The translations under genes were made by a program, and so were the position numbers. The notes under the pieces are model-generated. The model was not told the origin of the DNA, did no database searches, and worked only from the letters and a program-made list of their open reading frames with translations. Of a stretch of DNA of 14,098 nucleotides, positions 7,572-14,098 are shown in pieces. Source of the DNA: Phycisphaerales bacterium (GTDB lineage Bacteria > Planctomycetota > Phycisphaerae > UBA1845); the NCBI GenBank assembly GCA_030612785.1, contig JAUWNF010000026.1:1-14098 (forward strand), read 5' to 3'. The stretch's first letter is position 1. Each line of letters begins with the position of its first letter.

Positions 7572-10292
7572 TTATTCTAAAGCGTCTCCGGCCGCATCGC
7601 GGCACGCCGCCGAAACGATGATCTGCGTACCGAAGGCCTTGTTGGCCGGTTCGAGCCGGGCCGCCAGGTTGACCGTATCGCCGATGCAGGTGTAGTCCGT
7701 CTGGTTCTCGCTGCCGAACTCGCCGACATAGACCGTCCCGGGATGCACGCCGGCGCGCACGACCAACTCACCAAACACCTCGGCGTGGGGGCCCGAGGCT
7801 TGCTCCTTTTTGAGGCGACCGAGCGCCTCGAGGCAGCCCAAGGCCACCTCACAGGCCACCGCCTCGTGCCATTCGACCGGCAGCAGCGGCGCGTTGAAGA
7901 ACGCGAAAATGCCGTCGCCCATGAACTTGCTGAAGGCACGGTTGGGCACCAGCACGTCGCTCATCCGTTCCAGATAACGATTCAGGACCGCCTGGGTATC
8001 GGCCGGACCCAGACGCTCGCTGAGCGCGGTGAACCCCTGCAAATCGCTGAAATAGCAGCTCACTTCGGCGGGTTTCGGGGTCAGGTCGAGTTGCCTGGGC
8101 CCGCGGATAATCTCGGCGGCGATGGCCGGTGAGGTACTGCGTCCGAGCGCCCGGGCCAGGTTGCGCTTGTGCCGCTCCTCGGTCAGTTGACGGTATAGCG
8201 TAACAAACGCCCAGCAGACGAAGACCGCCAGCAGCGCCACGCTGAAGGCGACGATGTAAGCCTCGCGGTAGAACAACAACAGGCCTCCGCCCAGCAGCAG
8301 GGCCATGACCAGGCCCACCGAAACGAGGCTGACCCACGGCCCCTTCGAGCTGGTGATCAGCGTGACCACGAGCCCCGCCAGGATCAGCAGCAGGTGATTC
8401 ACGAGCCGTGGCGCGACCTGGGGAAAGCGGTTCTGGAGAAAAGTGTTGACCACGTTGGCGTGGGCCAGCACGCCGGGCATGTTCTCGAACACCGGTGTGT
8501 TAACCATGTCCGCGACCGATGCCGCCGTGTAGCCGACGAAACACAGTTTGTGCTCGATCAGCGGGCGTAACTGGTCGAGGATATCTTGGTTGCGCTGCCG
8601 GAGATTCGCGTTCTTGTGCTCGATGTCCGCCCGCAGGGCTCCTTGCACCAGGTCCTTCTCCAACGCGCGATAGAGCGCGAACTCCTGCGCCTCTTCGGGA
8701 GACTCCGGTTCCAGTCCCTCGATCGACTTCAGCGCAAAGACGAGCCAGTCACGCGTTTTCTCCTCGCAGGCCTCGAGGCGCGTGGCCAACGCCGCGGGGG
8801 CCGGCGTGGGGGCGTGGGCGGGCGCCGGTCGGCCGCGGCGCAGATCGTTGCGCGTGCGCGCGAATAGCTCGTACTCCGCGTAGGCCGGCGGCTGCTCCGC
8901 AAACCGCCGCCGCACCGCTTGCGCCATCCGCAGAGCCCCAAACGCTTGGTTCTGTCGGATACTCCGGCGATTGAGGGCCACCTCCATAAGTCGCGAGACG
9001 GCGATGTGCCGGAAGCTGTGCTGCCACTGCGGTTGTCGGCGGTCGATGTGCCAGTTCAGCACCGCCATACCGTTCTCATCCAGGCGAACCCGCCAGGTGT
9101 GTTCGCCCTTGCGGTCGGACATAGTCAGATATCCGGCGTGGTCCATCGCGAACGAAGCGTCGTCGATGTCCAGGCGGTCGCAGACTACCGCAAACCCGAG
9201 TTGCTTGACCAGCTTGCCATCAACGTCGATCAGGATCGGCACGCGGCGCAGCACCCCGCCGGTCTTGTCTTTCTCGAACGTCACCAACCCGGGGTAACGG
9301 GCCGCGGCGGCGAACTTATCCAGCGGCGGGGTGACGTCCCAACCGCGGGGAATCCGCCCGGCGAGCGATGTGGGCACCTCGGATGCACCCCCCAGGATGA
9401 TAGCCAGCGACCGGCAGGCGCGGTACGCACGCAGTAGCTCCTGCTTCGCCGGGGAGACCTGGTCGGCTCGCAAATCGGGCAGGTAGTGCCCGCGCACCTC
9501 GACGAACGCCGCCTCGGGATGCTCCCGAAGGTAGTCCGCGATCAGCCGCCGGACCGCAAAACGCTTCACGTCGGGGAGGTAGCGGTCGATCAGTTCGGCG
9601 GGCGCGCCCAGCCGCGCGGCGATCTGCTCTATCTCCAAGGTGAAATCCTCGCGGAGCACGCCAAGAATGCGGCCTCGGTGGTAGAGGGCCTCAATGTCGA
9701 CGCCGGCCGGGGTGTCCATGCGCGCCGCGAACGCGCCGTACGACATCGACGGAGCGTCGCGCAGAATATCGGCCGCCGAGGTCAGTAGTTCGGGGGCCGA
9801 CACCGTCGGCTTGGTCAGGCGGAAGAACATCGCGGGGTAGACGTTCCCCGCGGCGCGCATGGCGTCAGCCAGGAGATCGTCGTCCCGGATCGCGTCTTCC
9901 GGGCGCAGTTCCCCCAGCACTTCCGCCGCCGGGTCCACGTCCTGGTCCGGGGTCAACGCGGGGTGTTCCATGCGCGGAGCCATGGGTTCGGAGAACACCA
10001 CGTCCATCAGCACGGCGGCGGCCCCAAGTTCGTGGAGGACCTCGAGGAGGTCGGCGTGCAGGCTCCGAGGCCAAGGCCAGCGATGCACCCGCTCCAGCGC
10101 GAAATCGTTGATGTCGATCATTACCACGTCGGGTGAGGCGTCGAGGCGATTGACGTGTTTGAACTGCCAATCCGAAGCCGACAGCACCAGCCCGTCGAAC
10201 ATTCCCGCTTCGTAGAGCAGCGCGGCCGCCAACGTCATCGCGACGCCGACCGTGATCCCGCGCATCCTGGTTCCAAGCCAGTTCAGTCTCAT
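7572..10292 (-). CDS. CHASE2-domain class III adenylate cyclase (cut short by an in-frame stop)
   Basis: A membrane sensor predicted to make cAMP from ATP; 906 residues. One membrane helix (about 12-31), a large extracytoplasmic CHASE2-type region (about 41-625) with SDWQFKHVNRLD, MIDINDFAL, AVLMDVVFSEP and, at its end, FVGYTAASVADMVNTP and MPGVLAHANVVNTFL. Then three membrane helices (about 631-649, 653-674, 678-699) and the cyclase domain (about 740-906). Metal ligands are D750 (FSDLQGFT) and D793 (GDG). ATP-specifying K789 (SKFMGD) and D866 (TDYT), and transition-state N875 and R879 (VNLAAR), are all present. The stop falls right after this domain. The start at 10292 fits the first helix; upstream codons in this frame only shadow the FecR gene, and an ATG at 10265 is possible. 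The FecR gene precedes it by 76 bases, a pairing known from other bacteria. Confidence 0.9.
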   Translation of the reverse strand: MRLNWLGTRMRGITVGVAMTLAAALLYEAGMFDGLVLSASDWQFKHVNRLDASPDVVMIDINDFALERVHRWPWPRSLHADLLEVLHELGAAAVLMDVVFSEPMAPRMEHPALTPDQDVDPAAEVLGELRPEDAIRDDDLLADAMRAAGNVYPAMFFRLTKPTVSAPELLTSAADILRDAPSMSYGAFAARMDTPAGVDIEALYHRGRILGVLREDFTLEIEQIAARLGAPAELIDRYLPDVKRFAVRRLIADYLREHPEAAFVEVRGHYLPDLRADQVSPAKQELLRAYRACRSLAIILGGASEVPTSLAGRIPRGWDVTPPLDKFAAAARYPGLVTFEKDKTGGVLRRVPILIDVDGKLVKQLGFAVVCDRLDIDDASFAMDHAGYLTMSDRKGEHTWRVRLDENGMAVLNWHIDRRQPQWQHSFRHIAVSRLMEVALNRRSIRQNQAFGALRMAQAVRRRFAEQPPAYAEYELFARTRNDLRRGRPAPAHAPTPAPAALATRLEACEEKTRDWLVFALKSIEGLEPESPEEAQEFALYRALEKDLVQGALRADIEHKNANLRQRNQDILDQLRPLIEHKLCFVGYTAASVADMVNTPVFENMPGVLAHANVVNTFLQNRFPQVAPRLVNHLLLILAGLVVTLITSSKGPWVSLVSVGLVMALLLGGGLLLFYREAYIVAFSVALLAVFVCWAFVTLYRQLTEERHKRNLARALGRSTSPAIAAEIIRGPRQLDLTPKPAEVSCYFSDLQGFTALSERLGPADTQAVLNRYLERMSDVLVPNRAFSKFMGDGIFAFFNAPLLPVEWHEAVACEVALGCLEALGRLKKEQASGPHAEVFGELVVRAGVHPGTVYVGEFGSENQTDYTCIGDTVNLAARLEPANKAFGTQIIVSAACRDAAGDALE

Positions 10293-10368
10293 TCGAGGCG
10301 ATGTTTCCCCATCGGACCTGAGCCTACTTCGAAACGCGAGACTGTCTGAGTGGGAAAGGGCACTGGCA

Positions 10369-11415
10369 CTATCGTCGGTGGAAGGGGGCGATCCGCCGCG
10401 CGAGCTGATCGCGCAGCCGGGTGGCGTAGCGACCGGTGCGCTTGAACGCTTTGCGCTGCGACTCGGGCAAGAGCACGTTAAAAGTGGGGGCCAGCCCGAA
10501 ATCACCTTCCGGACGCACGACGAACGCCGGCCGCAACAACAACGTGTCGAAATCGAACGGACGCTGCTCGCGCCAGGTGTCCCCACGGGACCCAGGACGC
10601 GCTTCCTGCGGACGCCCGCTAAAGGCCGCCGTCTCCGACCCCAGCCCCGGGCCCGTCACACTCAGACCGTCAGGATTGCGCGTGGTGAATGCCAGATCGG
10701 CCCCCGAAACCGATTCGGCGGTGAAGAAGTGCACCGTGCGATTGAAGATGTCCTGCTTGACCCACATCGCCCCGATGTTCGCGTGGTTGGCATACTCACC
10801 GGGGCGAACCAGACGACGCTGCCCGGTCAGCTTCTCCAAAGCCTCGACCAGACCCGCTTCGGCCAGCGACACGCGAAAACGCCCGGTATACGGCTCGACC
10901 CGGAATTCCCAGCCTTCGGTGCCGCGCTTGGCGAGCGTCGCCACGGTTGAATCGACCACGAAGTCGCTGCGTACCGGTCCCGCGGTGGTTCCGCCGCGGA
11001 TCGCACCGTAGCCCAGCCCCAGCCGAATCGTTTCCGTGTCCGCCTCCCGATAGAACTGGTCGATGCTGGCCAGCGTCGAGCGCTTGACCATCACCACGCT
11101 GGCATCGCCGAAGCGCAAGACCAGGTGCGCACGCAGACCGGTCCGGATCTGCGTCCCACCACCAAGCGTTTCCCCCTGCTTAACCGGTGTCCACTTGACC
11201 GCGGTTGCGTCCGCGTTACCGGCCTCGATCACCGAGCGCTCGACCAAACCCTTGACTTCGATCACCTCGGCGGAGAGCTCCTTGGCTTCTACCGGTTCGG
11301 CTTTTGGCTTGGCGGTCGCGGCGGAGGCGGGTTTCGTTTCCTGCCCTTGCGCTCCCGCGCACACATAGACGAGCAGAAGGGTTACGAACGTCCAGGAAAT
11401 GTTCTTCGTGTTCAT
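10369..11415 (-). CDS. Secreted FecR-domain protein
   Basis: 348 residues. A signal peptide (about 1-24, ending CAGAQG before QE) is followed by a linker rich in A, K and E, then a FecR domain (about 48-205). Family features seen are GGGTQIRTGLRAHLVLRFGD, a V..STL.... strand, GYGAIRGG, and VDSTVATLAKRGTEGWEF, ending RRLVRPGEYA. The C-terminal 140 residues have no recognisable domain and are rich in R, P and G. There is no anti-sigma N-terminus and no sigma factor gene nearby, so this is not the iron-citrate type regulator. FecR proteins beside CHASE2 cyclases are thought to act with the sensor outside the membrane; that link is inference here. It starts 17 bases after the lipoprotein stop and is clearly co-transcribed. 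Confidence 0.88.
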   Translation of the reverse strand: MNTKNISWTFVTLLLVYVCAGAQGQETKPASAATAKPKAEPVEAKELSAEVIEVKGLVERSVIEAGNADATAVKWTPVKQGETLGGGTQIRTGLRAHLVLRFGDASVVMVKRSTLASIDQFYREADTETIRLGLGYGAIRGGTTAGPVRSDFVVDSTVATLAKRGTEGWEFRVEPYTGRFRVSLAEAGLVEALEKLTGQRRLVRPGEYANHANIGAMWVKQDIFNRTVHFFTAESVSGADLAFTTRNPDGLSVTGPGLGSETAAFSGRPQEARPGSRGDTWREQRPFDFDTLLLRPAFVVRPEGDFGLAPTFNVLLPESQRKAFKRTGRYATRLRDQLARRIAPFHRR

Positions 11416-11432
11416 CAGTTCACCAGAGTCTC

Positions 11433-11972
11433 TTAAGACGATTCCTCGAGCCCCTCGCGCTCCAGGTACTCGGCGGCCTCGGTAATGGTGGTGAGCAACT
11501 CGCCGCCGGTCACCACGTGATAGGGCAGCCCATACGGCATCATCTCATGCCAGATTGCGGTCCGCAGCGCGTAACGGCGATCGCCCAACCCCCATGAACC
11601 GAACACGGCATCATTCAGCCCACCGGGCAGATGGCAGATCTTCACGATCATGTACGCCAGCGTGCCCTTGTCCAGCACGTCGTCGGCCATCAGCCCCCAC
11701 GATTCACGCGCCACCCCACGGCTGACCAACGCCGCCTCACGCTGTGCGAATGTCTGCCGGGAATCCTCTCCGTCAGCCAAGACCAGCATCGCGTGGTACG
11801 CTTCATCCATGCTCACGGTAGGCAGGGCGCTGAGGTAGTGAATGAACTCGATCTCGTTGAGCGCGTTGTGGTCCTGCGCCGGCTGGAAGGTGCGCTTCGG
11901 GGTCGCGCAGCCGCCCACCAGATAGCCTGCGGTCAGCACCAACACGAACAGATTGAGCTTGCGTGTACCCAT
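11433..11972 (-). CDS. Small lipoprotein of unknown function
   Basis: 179 residues with a lipoprotein signal: basic MGTRK, a hydrophobic stretch, and lipobox LVGGC with the lipidated Cys at residue 22. The Ser/Thr/Lys context after it does not suggest inner-membrane retention. The mature part looks helical and globular, with ALPTVSMDEAYHAMLVLADGE, DVLDKGTLAYMIVKI and VTGGELLTTITEAAEYL as its most distinctive stretches. I do not recognise the family. The start codon lies 2 bases after the stop of the barrel protein gene (TAACGATG), so translation of the two is coupled; GGCGG inside that gene may be the ribosome site. An upstream in-frame start at 12119 would lie inside the barrel gene and bury the lipobox, so it is rejected. 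Position suggests a partner of the barrel protein in the outer membrane. Confidence 0.82.
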   Translation of the reverse strand: MGTRKLNLFVLVLTAGYLVGGCATPKRTFQPAQDHNALNEIEFIHYLSALPTVSMDEAYHAMLVLADGEDSRQTFAQREAALVSRGVARESWGLMADDVLDKGTLAYMIVKICHLPGGLNDAVFGSWGLGDRRYALRTAIWHEMMPYGLPYHVVTGGELLTTITEAAEYLEREGLEESS

Positions 11973-11974
11973 CG

Positions 11975-13396
11975 TTAGAACCGCCAGGTCATCCCCACCA
12001 GGAAGAACGTCCGCGTCGTCTGATCGCTGAAGGCTTTGCCAGGGAAGAACACACCGTAACGCGCCGTCCAGGCCAGATCCGGCGTAATGTCCCAGTTGGC
12101 GAAATAGTCCATTTCCCAACCGAGGTAACCGGAACCGCGATCCGCGGTGAAGTCCGAAACGGCGGCGGCGCGGTGGTTCTTGTGATAGAGATACCAGTCC
12201 GTGCCGAGTTCCAAGCGGTTGAGGAACTTGTCGTTTTCAAACGGGAAGAACGACGCCCCCGCCCGCCAGATGTGAACGTTACTCAATCTGGGGGCGAACG
12301 ACAGGCCCGTGTCCCGCCAGCCGAACCCGACAAAACTCCGGTCGGTGCGGTCTCCCCGGTTACCGCCGATGGCGTCGGTGGGACTGTCCAAGCGGTCCTC
12401 GTCACCGCTGGCAAACATGTATTCCAGCGACGCCCGCGGATGGCATCTGGTATCGAACAGGTACTCCAACTCGACGTCGAACGCCCACGCCCGGATCACG
12501 TCCTGGTGCAGGAAGCTGCGGTGGCCGTAGCTGTGACCGCTTTCGTAGACCCACTCCGTCGAATACCGCAAGTTCGTGAGCAACTCGCCCTCCGAACCAA
12601 GACCGACGTAGAACGAATCGTAGTCGAACTTCTGCAGCAAAGGCCGATAGTTGTCGTGGTTGTGATCGCGCTGCCACAAGACGTACGCGAACGGCTCGTG
12701 GCGCTCGAAGCCGGTGTAGCGCAGCTCGACGCCGAAGAACGTCCGCCGCGTGCGCTCCGTATAGCGCGACGCATCGAAGTCCTCGCTGCTGCCCACCGTT
12801 CGGCCCATCAGCCCGGTTATCGCCACGTCGTGGTGCTCCGCGCGAATCCACACCTGGTCCAGCGGCGTCGAGAGAACATACCCCGTTCCGAAGCTCGCCA
12901 GATCACGCCCGATCTTGAGGTTGAGATTGTAGTCCACCTGCCGACCGGCGTAGGCTTGCATCGCGCTGCGCAGGTCGAACTGGTAGTACCCGCGTTCCAG
13001 GTTGGGGCCCTCCCAATCGTTGTCCCGCCCGTCGAAGGAATCGCCGGTGTTGAAGTCGAGGAAGCTCAGGCGCGTTCGGGTATATACCGTGTGGGTACCG
13101 CGGTCGAGCGACAACCGGGTCCACACCCGCAGGTCGTTTCGCCGGAAGGTCCGCGAACTGTTGACCCCGTCGTCGTAAAGGAACAAGTGGAAGCTGTACC
13201 ACCCGCCGTAATCGAAGTCGATGTCCTGGGTGGCGGGCATCTGCTCGTCCATGTCGCGGCGCACACGCTCTTCGGCCTCCCGTTGCTGATTCAGGAAGGC
13301 GTCCGGCTCACGCCGCCCCTGCCCGAACACCGGCAGGCTGGTGGCGAGAATCACACACCACGTAAGGGTCAGACCGGCCCTGGACACCATTGACAT
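11975..13396 (-). CDS. Outer-membrane beta-barrel protein, alginate-export (AlgE)-like
   Basis: 473 residues. A signal peptide (about 1-25, ending LPVFG before QG) is followed by a short charged helix (EPDAFLNQQREAEERVRRD), then many alternating amphipathic strands rich in Y, W, F and R, ending in GMTWRF. The terminal Phe is the usual outer-membrane insertion signal. Recognisable stretches are GRQVDYNLNLKIGRDLASFGTG, LSTPLDQVWIRAEHHDV and, near the end, LGWEMDYFANWDI with ARYGVFFPGKAF, which resemble the closing strands of the alginate export family. The role is inferred to be a channel for an acidic polysaccharide or a small anionic solute. It is the first gene of a four-gene operon with a lipoprotein, a FecR protein and a cyclase. 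The start at 13396 fits the signal peptide; an ATG at 13390 is nearly as good. No strong ribosome site is visible. Confidence 0.78.
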   Translation of the reverse strand: MSMVSRAGLTLTWCVILATSLPVFGQGRREPDAFLNQQREAEERVRRDMDEQMPATQDIDFDYGGWYSFHLFLYDDGVNSSRTFRRNDLRVWTRLSLDRGTHTVYTRTRLSFLDFNTGDSFDGRDNDWEGPNLERGYYQFDLRSAMQAYAGRQVDYNLNLKIGRDLASFGTGYVLSTPLDQVWIRAEHHDVAITGLMGRTVGSSEDFDASRYTERTRRTFFGVELRYTGFERHEPFAYVLWQRDHNHDNYRPLLQKFDYDSFYVGLGSEGELLTNLRYSTEWVYESGHSYGHRSFLHQDVIRAWAFDVELEYLFDTRCHPRASLEYMFASGDEDRLDSPTDAIGGNRGDRTDRSFVGFGWRDTGLSFAPRLSNVHIWRAGASFFPFENDKFLNRLELGTDWYLYHKNHRAAAVSDFTADRGSGYLGWEMDYFANWDITPDLAWTARYGVFFPGKAFSDQTTRTFFLVGMTWRF

Positions 13397-13440
13397 CAGG
13401 CAGATTCTGCCCGCGGCCCGGTAAAAGTCAAGTTTGGGTG

Positions 13441-13481
13441 AAAAAACAGGCCTCGCACCCCTCGGGGCGGGGTACGAGGCC
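13441..13481 (-). terminator. Strong intrinsic terminator in the leader of the barrel operon
   Basis: On the minus strand GGCCTCGTACCCC (13481-13469) pairs with GGGGTGCGAGGCC (13461-13449): 13 continuous base pairs with one U-G wobble and a 7-base loop. The hairpin is followed by TG and then six T residues (13446-13441). On the plus strand the wobble becomes a C-A mismatch and there is no T-run, so the element works in the minus direction. It ends 44 bases before the barrel gene start, and no minus-strand gene lies upstream of it in the window. It may be an attenuator or the end of a small RNA. Confidence 0.8.
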
Positions 13482-13512
13482 ATCGAAAGGGGACACGACA
13501 GCTTCCATTTGG

Positions 13513-13541
13513 TTTATATGATTGCCACATCGCGAAATCAA
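13513..13541 (-). promoter_or_regulatory. Promoter upstream of the leader terminator and barrel operon
   Basis: On the minus strand TTGATT (13541-13536) and TATAAA (13518-13513) are separated by exactly 17 bases, a good sigma-70 type promoter (4/6 and 5/6 matches). Transcription would begin near 13506, only about 25 bases before the terminator hairpin. The transcript would be about 65 nt if terminated there, or the leader of the four-gene operon if not. Confidence 0.55.
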
Positions 13542-13761
13542 ACGACACGCGGGTAACTTTAGTAAAAAACTCACAACCGGCAGGAAATGCGGCGTCGTGC
13601 GACCGCCACGCCCGAGAAGCCGACCACGCTGCCGGGGCGGACGGGATCACTACAGGTGACCTTCATCGCTTGTCGCCCTTGCTTCTCCCCATGCGGGAGC
13701 CCTTGTCAGCAGGACTGTAATCTGGGCAAAAGAAATTCTTAGATTCTTTGGGCATCGGGGC
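13542..13761. other. Intergenic stretch between divergent promoters
   Basis: About 220 bases between the two proposed divergent promoters. It contains small inverted repeats such as CTCCC/GGGAG (13685-13699) and a palindromic AAGAAATTCTT (13730-13740), none compelling. No known RNA family could be recognised by eye. A 31-codon minus-strand frame (13666-13571) has only a weak AAGGG ribosome site and was not called. Confidence 0.4.
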
Positions 13762-13791
13762 TTGCAAAGGAGCCAGCGTTTCCGGTAGTAT
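13762..13791 (+). promoter_or_regulatory. Possible promoter of the right-edge secreted protein gene
   Basis: TTGCAA (13762-13767) and TAGTAT (13786-13791) are separated by 18 bases, each a 4/6 match to consensus. Transcription near 13798 would give a leader of about 95 bases that carries the dinucleotide repeats at 13832-13856. Confidence 0.35.
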
Positions 13792-13831
13792 ATGGATGCG
13801 CGGAACTATCACATCGGTCCGCGTTGATCCT

Positions 13832-13856
13832 GAGAGAGAGAGTGTGTGTGTGTGTG
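13832..13856 (+). repeat. Dinucleotide microsatellite (GA)5 followed by (GT)7
   Basis: Ten bases of GA repeats (13832-13841) run directly into fifteen bases of GT repeats (13842-13856). The tract sits in the leader of the next gene, 21 bases before its ribosome site. Repeats of this kind are uncommon in compact GC-rich bacterial genomes and can change length by slipped-strand mispairing. Confidence 0.85.
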
Positions 13857-13893
13857 GAAGGACGGTTCAATTGCGCCGGAGGAGGATGAAGCC

Positions 13894-14098
13894 ATGCGTG
13901 TCATCGTTTCTGGTCTGATAGTATCGCTCGTTGCCGTGGTATTGTGTCCGGTCCCGGCGGCGCTTGCGCATGACGAGGACATCGTTCTCGAGTTCAGCGA
14001 TTACACGCCCGAGACGGGTACCCACGAAGACGCGGATCCCTTCAAGGGCTGGCTCGGTCTGACGGTGACGAACAACATGTCGGAGCCGTGGGGTGACA
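13894..14098 (+). CDS. Secreted protein of unknown function (3' end outside window)
   Basis: 68 codons are visible before the window ends. The start at 13894 has an excellent ribosome site, GGAGGAGG, 8 bases upstream. A classical signal peptide is seen: MRVIVSG, then a hydrophobic core, then PAALA with likely cleavage before HDEDIV (residue 26). The mature start is acidic (DYTPETGTHEDADP), followed by GWLGLTVTNNMSEPWGD, which looks like a beta-strand-rich domain. No family can be named from this much. It is divergent from the barrel operon, with about 500 bases of shared regulatory region between them. Confidence 0.8.
   Translation, partial: MRVIVSGLIVSLVAVVLCPVPAALAHDEDIVLEFSDYTPETGTHEDADPFKGWLGLTVTNNMSEPWGD

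Noticed and set aside
10293..10586. A 98-residue N-terminal extension of the cyclase
   Set aside because: It overlaps the FecR gene end, is rich in R, S, C and P, and lies before the first membrane helix that begins right after the ATG at 10292.
11963..13393. A 476-codon open frame on the plus strand opposite the barrel protein gene
   Set aside because: It is a GC-rich antisense shadow: no signal, domain or ribosome site, while the minus strand has a signal peptide, barrel strands and a terminal Phe.
13396..13650. An 84-codon minus-strand frame whose stop overlaps the barrel start (TGATG)
   Set aside because: It runs through the promoter and the intrinsic terminator, has no ribosome site and no recognisable sequence.
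13571..13666. A 31-codon minus-strand frame followed by a T6 run
   Set aside because: Only a weak AAGGG ribosome site, no hairpin before the T-run, and no familiar sequence; most likely chance.
13749..13766. Sigma-54-like site, GGGCAT then TTGCAA, upstream of the right-edge gene
   Set aside because: The GG-to-GC spacing is one base too long for this spacing-sensitive promoter type. A sigma-70 reading of the same bases fits better.
13724..13795. Partial resemblance to a c-di-GMP-I (GEMM) riboswitch: GGGCAAA, TTGCAAAGG and GGTAG on the plus strand
   Set aside because: Core motifs and spacings do not match the consensus, and the expected paired regions cannot be drawn. A covariance-model search with a significant hit would overturn this.

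Overview
This is a GC-rich bacterial window of compact, mostly minus-strand genes. Two lipoproteins with lipoboxes and an outer-membrane beta-barrel ending in phenylalanine point to a two-membrane cell. The ketol-acid reductoisomerase loop and the general gene style resemble Planctomycetota, but that placement is inference only. No rRNA, tRNA, CRISPR array or insertion sequence was seen.

Layout. Left edge (1-2627): the start of a surface lipoprotein with a glycoside-hydrolase-like TIM-barrel beginning, about 600 bases without a convincing gene, then a divergent polysaccharide flippase; this looks like the edge of a cell-surface polysaccharide locus. Centre-left (2690-5247): ilvC and mgtE, two divergent housekeeping genes, each followed by a terminator-like hairpin. 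Middle (5270-7138): an S41/C-terminal processing peptidase with its own promoter, followed by a tightly coupled but C-terminally truncated sugar-binding protein of an ABC transporter. Right (7275-13396): a minus-strand operon of four genes: beta-barrel outer-membrane protein (alginate-export-like), small lipoprotein, FecR-domain protein, and CHASE2 adenylate cyclase. Right edge (13894-14098): the start of a secreted protein on the plus strand.

The four-gene operon is the most interesting part. It links an outer-membrane barrel, a lipoprotein, a periplasmic FecR protein and a membrane cyclase that appears to make cAMP, so it plausibly reports on, or controls, an envelope or export process. Two details stand out. 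First, the cyclase frame is interrupted by a single in-frame TAA just after its intact catalytic domain, which cuts off a roughly 98-residue TPR-like tail still readable in the same frame. Second, a strong intrinsic terminator sits between a good promoter and the first gene of the operon, with no upstream gene to terminate. It is either an attenuator or the 3' end of a small RNA of about 65 nt.
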